Positions 16,847-25,271 of a stretch of DNA of 64,000 nucleotides are shown piece by piece (positions within the stretch are counted from its first letter, which is position 1; each line of letters starts with the position of its first letter). Below the pieces are notes generated by a model, which was not told where the DNA came from, searched no databases, and saw only the letters and a program-made list of their open reading frames with translations. A program made the position numbers and the translations under genes. The stretch covers positions 124,001 through 188,000 of the forward strand of contig NZ_AOLY01000039.1 of the NCBI RefSeq assembly GCF_000336635.1, given 5' to 3'. The DNA is from Haloarcula japonica DSM 6131. Its GTDB lineage: Archaea; Halobacteriota; Halobacteria; Halobacteriales; Haloarculaceae.

Positions 16847-17884
16847 CTACTGGCCGACGATATCGTCGTATCGTGCCCCAGTCTGTTTGAGCGTCTCCGT
16901 TGAGTACAGTCGGTCGTGGTCGTACGGGAGGTGGTCGGTCGCGAGTTCGTCTATCTTTTGATCCACGATGGCCGCTTCGCGTCCGTGAATCATGGTAAAG
17001 AGATTGTACTGCCAGTCCTGCTCCGGGCGGCGTGGCCGATGGTAGCAGAGCGTGACATAGGGGAGTTCGCCGACTGCCTGCCCACGCTCGTCGAGGGCGT
17101 CGTCCGGCACGTCCCAGACGACCATGCAGTTGTTGTCGAATCCGGTGACGATGTGATTCACGACACAGCCGATGCGCTTGATACAGCCGGTTCGCTGGAG
17201 TCGCTTGATGGCCGAGAGCACGTCGGACACATCGGCATCGACAGCGTCTGCCACATCGCGGTAGGGGGTCGCGACGAGCGGGAAGCCGGTCTGGATTTCG
17301 AGCAGCAGTCGCTGGTCCAGTTCCGAGAGGTCCACGGCGGCGTCTTCGCTTATTCGGGTCGCAGTGGCGTCGGTCGTCTCCAGACTCTCCCGGGCGAACC
17401 GGTCCCCGTTGACGACCGGGAACTCCAAGTCGATGTAGTAGTCGGTCAGCATCGGCAAGACGAGTACCGAACAGTCGGTTCGCTCCTCGATCTCGGCCAG
17501 GATCTCGTCGCGTCGCTGTCGGGAGCCTGCGGTGACAACGAACCACATGTTCCACTCGTGGTCGCGAGCGTAGTTGTGGTTCACCTGTCGGTACCCGTTG
17601 ATTATCTCTGCGACCTCGTCGAACCGGTCCTCCGGGGCACTGACAGCAGCTAGCGTCGAAGAGCCGATGACCGGCGGATTGAGGACCGGGCCGAACCGAC
17701 GGAAGATACCGTCGTCACGGAGTGTTTTGACCCGGTCAAGTGCTTCCCCTGCCGGGACTCCCAGTGTTTCACCGACAGCCTCGAAGGGACGTTCCTGAAT
17801 CGGGAAGTCACTTTGGAACTCGTCGATGAGCGCAGCGTCCACCTCGTCGATGCGCTCACGCCATTCGCCCGACTGGAGACTCAT
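16847..17884 (-). CDS. siroheme decarboxylase, fused AhbA-AhbB
   Basis: The alternative heme pathway converts siroheme to 12,18-didecarboxysiroheme. The 345-residue protein contains two Lrp/AsnC-like units in tandem. The first (about 1-165) has IFRRFGPVLNPP and HNYARDHEWNMWF. The second (about 170-330) has IKRIGCVVNH and CYHRPRRPEQDWQYNLF. These match AhbA and AhbB, separate subunits in many organisms, so this gene encodes both halves of the heterodimer. It is often misannotated as an AsnC regulator. It is divergent from the TrpD2-like gene. Confidence 0.85.
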   Translation of the reverse strand: MSLQSGEWRERIDEVDAALIDEFQSDFPIQERPFEAVGETLGVPAGEALDRVKTLRDDGIFRRFGPVLNPPVIGSSTLAAVSAPEDRFDEVAEIINGYRQVNHNYARDHEWNMWFVVTAGSRQRRDEILAEIEERTDCSVLVLPMLTDYYIDLEFPVVNGDRFARESLETTDATATRISEDAAVDLSELDQRLLLEIQTGFPLVATPYRDVADAVDADVSDVLSAIKRLQRTGCIKRIGCVVNHIVTGFDNNCMVVWDVPDDALDERGQAVGELPYVTLCYHRPRRPEQDWQYNLFTMIHGREAAIVDQKIDELATDHLPYDHDRLYSTETLKQTGARYDDIVGQ

Positions 17885-17993
17885 TGATTCTCGTTAGGAG
17901 TGTAGTCGTGTATCCCTTTCGGGACCCCAGCCAGTTCCCGCAAATTGAGAACGAAACACAGGGGCTTTTGAACTCTGGCCCGAACACGTTTCC

Positions 17994-19079
17994 ATGGCGC
18001 AAGCGACCCGGGAGTACGGCGAATGGCCGCTCAAACGACTCATGACGGAAGTCGTCGGCTCCGGTCACAAATCGGCAGACGACATGACCCGCACACAGGC
18101 CCGGGAGGCGTTCCAGCGCATCCTCGGCGGCGAACCCGACCACACGACGCTCGGTGCGTTCTGGCTCGCCAACCGGTGGAAACGAAACACCCCCGAGGAG
18201 CTGGGTGCGTACGTCGACGTGATGTCCGAGGAATCGGTTGAGACAGCCACGCCGGACGCTGACCCGGTCGACTGCGGGGCCAACTACGACGGTAAGGGCC
18301 GGTCCGCGATTCTCGGCGTCGGCGCAGGCGTCGTCGCCGCCGCCGCCGGCACGCCCGTTGTCGTCCACTCCGGCGACCGCGTCCCGACGCAGAAGCAGGA
18401 CGCCTACAAGCACGTACTGGACGAACTGGGCGTCCGGACGGAAATCGAGCCGAGCGAAAGCGCTGACATGGTCGATGAGGTCGGTTTCGGCTTCTACTAT
18501 CAGCCGGAATTCAACCCCGGCATCGACGCCCTGTTCGAGCGCCGCGACAACATGGGCGTCCGGACCTTCGTCAACACTGTCGAAACGCTCGCGAACCCGG
18601 CCAACGCAAGCGTGCATCTGGGCAGCTTCTACCACCTAGCGTTCGCCAAAAAGATGGTCCGAACGCTCACCAACGCCGAGACTAGCGGCGTCGAGCGTGC
18701 CCTGTTCTTCCAAGGGATGGAGGGCTACGACGACGTGCGCCCCGGCGAGACAGTCGTCGCCGAGTGGCCCGTCGAGGGCGAAGCATCCGACGACGAGGAC
18801 ATCGCGGACTTCGAGATCCGCACCGGCGAGTACGGGATGGACATCGAGAGCGAGGACCTGCAGGTAGACGACGTGGCCGAGGAATCGGCGGCGATAACCG
18901 AAGCCGTGCTGGCCGGCGAGCGCGAGGACGGCTTCGCCGACGCTATCGCGCTCAACGCCGCGCTCCGCATCTACGCCCGCGAAGACGCCGACAGCATCCA
19001 GGACGGCCTCGACCAGGCCCGCGACGCGATTTCTGACGGCAGTGCAGCGGAGACGCTCGACGATCTTCGGGCCTTCTAA
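17994..19079 (+). CDS. TrpD2/YbiB-like phosphoribosyltransferase-fold protein
   Basis: The 361-residue protein resembles the glycosyltransferase family 3 fold of anthranilate phosphoribosyltransferase: an N-terminal helical domain (residues 1-75, with FQRILGGEPDHTTLGAFWLANRWK) and a nucleotide-binding part with CGANYDGKGRS and VVVHSGDRVPTQKQDA. It lacks the GTGGD phosphoribosyl-pyrophosphate motif of true TrpD, so it fits the TrpD2/YbiB group, where some members bind nucleic acid. No trp genes are adjacent. An 'anthranilate phosphoribosyltransferase' label should not be taken as enzymatic proof. Confidence 0.75.
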   Translation: MAQATREYGEWPLKRLMTEVVGSGHKSADDMTRTQAREAFQRILGGEPDHTTLGAFWLANRWKRNTPEELGAYVDVMSEESVETATPDADPVDCGANYDGKGRSAILGVGAGVVAAAAGTPVVVHSGDRVPTQKQDAYKHVLDELGVRTEIEPSESADMVDEVGFGFYYQPEFNPGIDALFERRDNMGVRTFVNTVETLANPANASVHLGSFYHLAFAKKMVRTLTNAETSGVERALFFQGMEGYDDVRPGETVVAEWPVEGEASDDEDIADFEIRTGEYGMDIESEDLQVDDVAEESAAITEAVLAGEREDGFADAIALNAALRIYAREDADSIQDGLDQARDAISDGSAAETLDDLRAF

Positions 19080-19136
19080 TCCGGGGACCGCGAGCAGAGC
19101 GGAATCCACTTCTACCGAGCGTGCAAAGGTGGTCTG

Positions 19137-20069
19137 ATGGGACAACACGCTAGCGCTCGTGACAGCTCTGCGTGGACGGTACCCGCCGCAGAGACCCCCG
19201 GCATCCACGAGCTGGTCGATACCAACGGTATCAGACTCCACACCGTGACCGCCGGGCCGCCGGACGGCGACCTCGTCGTCCTGTTGCACGGCTTCCCGGA
19301 GTTCTGGTACGCCTGGAAACATCAGATTCCGGCGCTCGCGGATGCGGGCTACCGCGTGGTCGCGCCGGACCTCCGTGGGTACAACCATTCCGACAAGCCC
19401 GACTGCGTCGCGGCGTACCATATTGACGAACTGGTCGCCGACGTCGCGGGCCTTATTTCGGCGTTCGACCGCGAGCAGGCCCACGTGGTCGGTCACGACT
19501 GGGGCGGCGTAATCGCCTGGCAAACCGCCATCGACCGTTCCGATGTCGTCGACCAGCTCGCGGTCCTGAATGCACCCCACCCGTCAGCGTACGAGCGAGA
19601 GCTCCGCCGCTCGGTCGACCAACTGCTTCGGTCATGGTACGTGCTGTTCTTCCAGCTTCCCATGCTTCCGGAGATTTGCCTCCGGTGGAACGATTTCGCC
19701 ATGCTGGAGCGTATCCTGACCGACGGGCCGACCCGTCCGAGTGCGTTCACCGAGACAGACATCGAGCGGTACAAGCGGGCGCTCGGGCAACCGGGTGCGC
19801 GTACGGCCGCAGTCAACTACTACCGGGCGCTTGTCCGGCGGAACGCAAAGCTGACGCTCACGCAGGGCGGCGTCGGCAACCGTCCAGTGACAGCGTCGAC
19901 GCTCCTTGTCTGGGGTGTGCAGGACGATGCGCTCTCGCTCGATCTGACTCAGGACCTCGAAGAATGGGTCCCGGACTGCCGAGTCGAGCGGCTCCCGGCG
20001 GCGAGCCACTGGGTCCAGTTCGACGCCCCCGAGCAGGTGTCGGAGCTACTGCTGTCACACCTACCGTAG
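19137..20069 (+). CDS. alpha/beta hydrolase, epoxide-hydrolase-like
   Basis: The 310-residue protein has the oxyanion motif LLHGFPEFWYAW, the nucleophile elbow VGHDWGGV with Asp as nucleophile, a helical cap with RWNDFAMLERI, and a late acid/His pair (WGVQDDALS, AASHWVQFDAPEQV). Asp rather than Ser at the elbow points to soluble epoxide hydrolase or haloalkane dehalogenase chemistry; HGFPE favours epoxide hydrolase. The start follows the TrpD2-like gene by 57 nt on the same strand, so co-transcription is possible. Confidence 0.85.
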   Translation: MGQHASARDSSAWTVPAAETPGIHELVDTNGIRLHTVTAGPPDGDLVVLLHGFPEFWYAWKHQIPALADAGYRVVAPDLRGYNHSDKPDCVAAYHIDELVADVAGLISAFDREQAHVVGHDWGGVIAWQTAIDRSDVVDQLAVLNAPHPSAYERELRRSVDQLLRSWYVLFFQLPMLPEICLRWNDFAMLERILTDGPTRPSAFTETDIERYKRALGQPGARTAAVNYYRALVRRNAKLTLTQGGVGNRPVTASTLLVWGVQDDALSLDLTQDLEEWVPDCRVERLPAASHWVQFDAPEQVSELLLSHLP

Positions 20070-20235
20070 TCCGGTATAGCGAACAGCCGACACTCTCGCT
20101 CGCGTGGCGACGTGTCGGGCTCCCGCGTCCCGCCACACGACGGCTACTTAGACCATGGCAGCGCTGGCCCCGTTGTAGTACTTGAACTTTCGGTCAGTGG
20201 GCAGGCTTTTCTGCCGGGCTTCCCTCCGATTGAGT

Positions 20236-20784
20236 ATGAGCGACCTGACTGCGACCCTCCACACGACAGAGGGCGAGATCGAAGTCGAACTGTACGACGA
20301 GCGCGTGCCGACTACCGTTGAGAACTTCGTCGGTCTGGCCGAAGGGGCCGACGACTACGACGGGACCGAAATCGGCCCAGGGACTGGCGCGTGGGAAGAC
20401 CCCGAATCCGGCGAGAAGCGCATCGACCCGCTGTACACTGACATCGACATCCACCGTATCATCGAGGACTTCATGATCCAGATGGGCGACCCGACCGGCA
20501 CCGGCCGCGGCGGCCCCGGCTACTCCTTCGACGACGAGTTCCACGACGAACTCAGCCACGACGGCCCAGGTGTCCTCAGCATGGCCAACAGCGGCCCGAA
20601 CACCAACGGCTCACAGTTCTTCATCACGCTCGACGCTCAGCCCCACCTCGACGGCAAACACGCCGTCTTCGGGAAGGTCATCGACGGGATGGAGGTCGTC
20701 GAATCCATCGGCAACGTCGACACCGACCGCAACGACGCGCCGACCGAGGAAATGCTCCTGGAATCGGTCGAAATTCACCGGTAA
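20236..20784 (+). CDS. cyclophilin-type peptidyl-prolyl cis-trans isomerase
   Basis: The 182-residue protein catalyses proline isomerisation during folding. It shows [15 protein letters not shown] (catalytic Arg), [28 protein letters not shown] and [11 protein letters not shown], all standard cyclophilin blocks. A haloarchaeal insertion around residues 45-70 ([19 protein letters not shown]) lengthens a surface loop. There is no signal peptide, so it is cytoplasmic. An upstream in-frame Met at 20182 adds non-conserved residues and is rejected. Confidence 0.93.
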   Translation: MSDLTATLHTTEGEIEVELYDERVPTTVENFVGLAEGADDYDGTEIGPGTGAWEDPESGEKRIDPLYTDIDIHRIIEDFMIQMGDPTGTGRGGPGYSFDDEFHDELSHDGPGVLSMANSGPNTNGSQFFITLDAQPHLDGKHAVFGKVIDGMEVVESIGNVDTDRNDAPTEEMLLESVEIHR

Positions 20785-20823
20785 CCACACAACATTTTCG
20801 TCGTTCCGACCGAGCAACCGATA

Positions 20824-21609
20824 GTGGCACACGTCAAGCGACTCACCGTCTACCCCGTCAAGGCGCTGGACGGCATGGACTGCGAATCGGTATCGATCCG
20901 CCCAGGCGGCACACTGGCGCACGACCGCGAGTTCGCCATGTTCGACGCCGATGGCGACGTGGTCAACGGGAAGCGGACCGACCGCGTCCACGACATCGAC
21001 ACCAGTTACGACACCAGAACGGGAACACTGTCGGTCACCACCGACGGCGATAGCGTGTCGTTCGAACTCCGGGATGCAGGTGAACGCACCCGGGCCGCCG
21101 AGTGGCTCAGCGAATTTTTCGATGTGGACCTGACTGTCGAGCACGACGAGACGCTTGGCTACGTCGACCGGCGAGAGATGGGGCCGTCGGTCATCAGCAC
21201 CGCGACGCTGGAAACCGTGGCGTCGTGGTTCGACGACGTGACAGTTGCCGGGCTGCGACGGCGACTCCGCGCGAACGTTGAGGTCGGCGGGGTCCCGGCG
21301 TTCTGGGAGGATCGGTTCGTCGGTGCGGACGCTCCTGCCTTCCGGGCCGGCGGCGTTCGCTTCGAAGGGGTGACTCCCTGCGGTCGCTGTGTGGTCCCTC
21401 AGCGGGACCCCGACACCGGCGAGGAAACACCGGAATTCCGGGAGCAGTTCATCGAACGCCGGCAAGAGACGTTCCCGGAGTGGGCCGACCGCGACGCCTT
21501 CGACCACTTCTACACCCTGATGCTCATCTCCCGTGTTCCCGAGGCCGACCGTGGCGCGGACCTCGCCGTCGGGGACCCCGTCGAGGTCGTGCCGGCGGCC
21601 GAACCGTAG
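20824..21609 (+). CDS. MOSC-domain protein (MOCOS/YiiM-like)
   Basis: A GTG start gives 261 residues. Residues 1-95 form the MOSC N-terminal beta-barrel (RLTVYPVKALDG, REFAMFDADGDVVNGKR). The MOSC domain follows, with VTPCGRCVVPQRDP containing the conserved Cys pair. MOSC proteins handle sulfur or sulfurated molybdenum cofactor, or reduce N-hydroxylated compounds. A tungsten importer lies elsewhere in the window (46-49 kb), but there is no direct linkage. It runs in the same direction as the ferredoxin 56 nt downstream, which could supply electrons; this is inference. Confidence 0.83.
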   Translation: MAHVKRLTVYPVKALDGMDCESVSIRPGGTLAHDREFAMFDADGDVVNGKRTDRVHDIDTSYDTRTGTLSVTTDGDSVSFELRDAGERTRAAEWLSEFFDVDLTVEHDETLGYVDRREMGPSVISTATLETVASWFDDVTVAGLRRRLRANVEVGGVPAFWEDRFVGADAPAFRAGGVRFEGVTPCGRCVVPQRDPDTGEETPEFREQFIERRQETFPEWADRDAFDHFYTLMLISRVPEADRGADLAVGDPVEVVPAAEP

Positions 21610-21639
21610 CGAGGTGCGACAGCGAGACCGACAATCGAA

Positions 21640-21652
21640 AGACGGTCCGTCT
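21640..21652. promoter_or_regulatory. inverted repeat before ferredoxin gene
   Basis: AGACGG and CCGTCT flank a single T and sit 14-26 nt before the ferredoxin ATG, the position of the basal promoter in a leaderless gene. It may be an operator, or a chance GC-rich symmetry. Confidence 0.3.
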
Positions 21653-21665
21653 CGAATAGGGCGTA

Positions 21666-22007
21666 ATGGCAGACGCGGACGATCACGTCGACCCGAGCGA
21701 GTTCGGCGAACAGGACGGCCCCCCGGTCGAGGAGAAGCCGTACAAGATAATTTTCGAAGCCAACAAGTGCTTCGGCGCGGGCAAGTGCGCCGAGAAGTCA
21801 CGTAACTGGACGCTCGACCTAGACACCGGCATCGCCAAGCCCGAGGCCTACTTCATCGACGAGGAGGACCTCGATCACAACGTCGCGGCCGCGGAGGCCT
21901 GCCCGGCGAAGAAAGACCGGGGCATCATCCACGTCATCGACCGACGAACAAACGAAGAAATCGCCCCGGACCCGAACGGCGACGGGTCACTCTCCGTCGA
22001 CTGGTAG
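21666..22007 (+). CDS. ferredoxin, probable [3Fe-4S] type
   Basis: The 113-residue acidic protein has only three cysteines: C35 and C41 in NKCFGAGKCAEKS and C79 in EACPAKK. That C-x5-C...C-P arrangement is typical of [3Fe-4S] ferredoxins that serve P450s, unlike the [2Fe-2S] plant-type ferredoxin that is the main haloarchaeal carrier. The acidic N-terminus (MADADDHVDPSEF) is disordered. It could act with the MOSC protein just upstream or the P450 at 11-12 kb; both ideas are inference. Confidence 0.85.
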   Translation: MADADDHVDPSEFGEQDGPPVEEKPYKIIFEANKCFGAGKCAEKSRNWTLDLDTGIAKPEAYFIDEEDLDHNVAAAEACPAKKDRGIIHVIDRRTNEEIAPDPNGDGSLSVDW

Positions 22008-22192
22008 CGCAGTTTCTGATAGCAGCAGTTCTACCACCATCTATCAGTCCGCGTAGATACCGGTGCGCGCGGTCAAAGCCGCCGAGAACTCGGTTCTACG
22101 GGGGTGAATTTCCGCATCCAGAGAACAGCCGCTACAGTATATATCATGTAAGATTACTATAGATAATAAACTGAATTTCTTCATGCGAGCAG

Positions 22193-22239
22193 TTTAATAT
22201 TTCAAGCTACTGTATGACATAACTTCTATTTGTAGGGGG
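22193..22239 (+). promoter_or_regulatory. probable promoter and SD-like site of dpp operon
   Basis: Within the 248-base AT-rich gap before the transporter operon, TTTAATAT at 22193-22200 is a good TATA element. A purine-rich AGGGGG at 22234-22239 lies between it and the candidate starts. The transcript probably has a short leader. No other gene is visible in the gap. Confidence 0.45.
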
Positions 22240-22255
22240 CAATTTGGGTATCAAT

Positions 22256-24118
22256 ATGCCACGTTCAAGTAGCATGGAACGGCGATCGTTTCTGAAAGCA
22301 ACGGGCAGTGCCGCGGCGGCCGCAGCGCTGGCGGGATGTTCCAGTGATAGTGAGGGGACTGAGGGAGCAGAGGAAGGGACCGGCGGTGGTATGGACTCGA
22401 CGGACTCCAGTGGGGGCGATGTCGGGACCGACCTGAAACAAGAAGGGGACCTCTGGCGGGTCAACACGGGGACGATGACGACGATGGATCCGATCGAGGC
22501 GACCGACACCCAATCGGGAATCGTCATCCAGCAGATGTTCGACCCGCTGATGAACTATCCCGACAGTCAACCCGCTGTAGAGGGGCTTATGGCTGCGGAC
22601 TATGAGGTATCTGATGATTTCACGACCTACACGTTCCAGTTGAAAGACGCAACCTTCCACAACGGGGACACCGTAACTGCCAGTGACTTTGTCTACGCGT
22701 TCGAGCGGCTGACTGCATCCGACAACTCCAGTCGTGCCTATTTCGTTCTGGACTCACTGGGCGTGACACACGAAACGACGACCGAGACGATCGACGGCGA
22801 AGAACAGGAAGTGTACAAGCCGGGGACGCTCGGTGTCGAAGCTGTCGACGAAACAACGCTCGAGATCCAGCTGGAGTCACCGTTTGCCTCCACGCTGGAG
22901 ATGCTCGCGTACTCCTCCTTCGCACCGGTTCCAGAGGGCATGATCGGCGACATCGAAGGGTACGAGGGCGAGGTGACACAGGCCGAGTTCTCAAGTTCAA
23001 GCCCGATCGGCAACGGTCCGTTCGAGTTCGACACGTGGGACTCCGGCACTGAGGCCAGAGTCAGCGCGTACGACGACTATTACGGTGAGAACCCGAACGT
23101 CGACGGCGTCCACTTTGCAGTCATCGAGAGCGATTCGGCCCAGTACAACTACGCGATGAACCGCAACGCCGACATCTTCGAACTCCCCACGGCGCAGTAC
23201 GACCCCGGGAAGGTATCCGTCGAGGAGGAAGACGACCAGGGTCGTCAGAACGGAACCTACGGCGAGTTGCGTAACGGCGCCACGGCCAATTACTCCGGTG
23301 TGTCGAACATCGGGGTATTCTATCTCGGCTTTAATATGGCCAGCGTGCCCAAGCCGGTTCGTCAGGCGGTCGCATACGCGATGAACCAGCACACCGTTGT
23401 CGAGCAGGTGTTCAAACAGCGCGGCGAACCCGCGTACAACTTCACGCCGAAATCCATCTTCCCCGGCGGCCCCCAGAACTACAACGACCGCGCCGAAAAC
23501 GAGTACCCGTACGGCTACGACGACAGCCAGCTCGGAGAGGCCCGCTCGGTGATGGAAGAGGCTGGCTACGGCGATAACGAGCGTGTCGCCATCGAGCTGA
23601 CAATCTACGAGTCCGGCGTCTGGAGCGAAACTGCGAGCATTCTTCGGGACCAGCTTGAGAGCGTCTACATCGACCTCGAAGTCAATCAGGCACCGTTCAA
23701 CACGCTCCTCGAACGCGGTCGCAACGGCGAACTAGAGATGTACTCGCTTGGCTGGGTCGCCGACTGGCCCGCCCCAGACAACTTCCTCCAGCTGCTGAAC
23801 CCGCCACAAACCGATACGAGCCTCGATTTCCCGATCTCGTACGTCAACTGGCAGCCGGAGAACGGCGACGCTGCACAGCGGGCTGAGGAGGCGTATCAGT
23901 CAATCGCCGAGAACCCGGCACCGACGGAAGAAGATCAGGCTGCCCGGAACGACGCATACGTCCAGCTTGAGGACGCCAACTGGGAAGACGTCGCAATGCT
24001 GCCGGTGTATCACGAGCTGACTGAGCTGTTTTGGTACGACCACGTCGACTTCACGCCGCCAGCCGGGATGGGGCCGAGCCGACAGAAGATGAACACTGTG
24101 TCGCTCGGAGACAGATAG
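22256..24118 (+). CDS. dipeptide/oligopeptide ABC transporter substrate-binding lipoprotein
   Basis: This extracellular receptor delivers peptides (or a related solute such as nickel or sugars) to the permease. About 620 residues; the N-terminus has the Tat motif MERRSFLK, a hydrophobic stretch and lipobox ALAGC, so it is anchored outside by a lipid. SBP family 5 segments follow: TYTFQLKDATFHNGDTVTA, FVYAFERLT, and PKPVRQAVAYAMN. I chose the ATG at 22256; MERRSFLK at 22274 is equally possible. It is first in a five-gene operon. Confidence 0.92.
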   Translation: MPRSSSMERRSFLKATGSAAAAAALAGCSSDSEGTEGAEEGTGGGMDSTDSSGGDVGTDLKQEGDLWRVNTGTMTTMDPIEATDTQSGIVIQQMFDPLMNYPDSQPAVEGLMAADYEVSDDFTTYTFQLKDATFHNGDTVTASDFVYAFERLTASDNSSRAYFVLDSLGVTHETTTETIDGEEQEVYKPGTLGVEAVDETTLEIQLESPFASTLEMLAYSSFAPVPEGMIGDIEGYEGEVTQAEFSSSSPIGNGPFEFDTWDSGTEARVSAYDDYYGENPNVDGVHFAVIESDSAQYNYAMNRNADIFELPTAQYDPGKVSVEEEDDQGRQNGTYGELRNGATANYSGVSNIGVFYLGFNMASVPKPVRQAVAYAMNQHTVVEQVFKQRGEPAYNFTPKSIFPGGPQNYNDRAENEYPYGYDDSQLGEARSVMEEAGYGDNERVAIELTIYESGVWSETASILRDQLESVYIDLEVNQAPFNTLLERGRNGELEMYSLGWVADWPAPDNFLQLLNPPQTDTSLDFPISYVNWQPENGDAAQRAEEAYQSIAENPAPTEEDQAARNDAYVQLEDANWEDVAMLPVYHELTELFWYDHVDFTPPAGMGPSRQKMNTVSLGDR

Positions 24119-24146
24119 TAATCGCGTCCCCGCTGGCGTAATCGTC

Positions 24147-24167
24147 CCCGTCACGGTTGGTGACGGG
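24147..24167 (+). terminator. strong hairpin between binding-protein and permease genes
   Basis: CCCGTCAC and GTGACGGG form a perfect 8-bp stem with loop GGTTG in the 112-nt gap after the substrate-binding gene. Such hairpins commonly stabilise the upstream message or attenuate readthrough, giving more binding protein than permease. The function here is inference; the structure is directly visible. Confidence 0.6.
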
Positions 24168-24230
24168 AATAACGCAGCCCTCAGAGATTATGAACTCACA
24201 AGTACCCGTACAACGGAGACAAGCTAAGCC

Positions 24231-25271
24231 ATGAGCCGCGCTACGTATATGCTCAAGCGCTTGGTACTGTCGATCCCTGTTATTATATTCGGAACGACAG
24301 TAACGTTCGCAATTATCCGGCTGGGACCCCTCAGTCCTGCAGCGGCGATCCTCGGCCCGCAAGGTGACGCTCGCGCGATTCAACAGATCGAGCAACGGTT
24401 GGGACTGAACGATCCGCTCTGGGAACAGTACTTCGACTTTATGGGAAATCTGTTCCTGTTCGATCTGGGCCAGTCGTGGGTAATCAACTCCGGCACGCCG
24501 GCCGTTGACCTCATCATCAGCTACGCACCGCGGACGATCTGGCTCGGATTCTGGGCGGTCGTGATCGCCATCGGAATCGGCATTCCGCTCGGCTTCTACG
24601 CCGGCCTGAATCCCAATACGTTCTCGGATTACTTCGCCTCCTTCGGTGGGATTGTCTGGCGAGCGATGCCGAACTTCTGGCTTGCGGTCATTCTGGTGAC
24701 GGTACTCTCGCAGTCGGAACAGCTGTTTGGGTTCAGCTGGACCAGCTTCATCGTGGAAACGAACGTCGTTACCTCGCCGAACCTCGCCGTGCTGAGGAAT
24801 CCTACGAGGCTGATAACTGACCCGGGGCAGGCATGGACCAACCTCGCGAAAGCGACAAAGCAGATACTGCCGCCCGCACTGGTGCTCGGGTCCGCGTCGA
24901 TGGGTACGGAGATGCGTATCGGCCGAACTGCCGTTCTCGAAACGATCAACTCGAAGTACGTCGAGACGGCCAAGGCCAAGGGCGTCTCACCGCGGGTGCT
25001 GGTCTGGAAGCACATCTTCCGGAACGCGCTGATTCCACTCGTGCCGGTAATCACTGCGGAAGCGTTCATCCTGATCGGCGGGTCAGTGCTCGTCGAGACT
25101 GTCTTCTCGATCAATGGCATCGGCCTGCTGTTCGTCAAGGCGGCAAAACAGGGTGACCTACCGCTTGTTGGAACTCTGATGTATCTATTTATCCTCCTTA
25201 TCGTCGGGCTGAATATCGTACAGGACTTCGCGTACACAATTATCGATCCACGCGTGGGGTACGACGCATGA
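24231..25271 (+). CDS. peptide ABC transporter permease, DppB type
   Basis: The 346-residue inner-membrane protein has six hydrophobic helices, beginning MLKRLVLSIPVIIFGTTVTF, the N-terminal signature of DppB/OppB. The cytoplasmic EAA loop ETAKAKGVSPRVLVWKH contacts the ATPases. The segment FSINGIGLLFVKAA is typical of DppB. It follows the binding-protein gene across a hairpin-containing gap and overlaps DppC by 4 nt (ATGA). Confidence 0.92.
   Translation: MSRATYMLKRLVLSIPVIIFGTTVTFAIIRLGPLSPAAAILGPQGDARAIQQIEQRLGLNDPLWEQYFDFMGNLFLFDLGQSWVINSGTPAVDLIISYAPRTIWLGFWAVVIAIGIGIPLGFYAGLNPNTFSDYFASFGGIVWRAMPNFWLAVILVTVLSQSEQLFGFSWTSFIVETNVVTSPNLAVLRNPTRLITDPGQAWTNLAKATKQILPPALVLGSASMGTEMRIGRTAVLETINSKYVETAKAKGVSPRVLVWKHIFRNALIPLVPVITAEAFILIGGSVLVETVFSINGIGLLFVKAAKQGDLPLVGTLMYLFILLIVGLNIVQDFAYTIIDPRVGYDA

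Noticed and set aside
20611..21801. 396-residue minus-strand frame across cyclophilin and MOSC genes
   Set aside because: Antisense to two well-recognised genes, with Arg-rich low-acid composition unlike halophile proteins.
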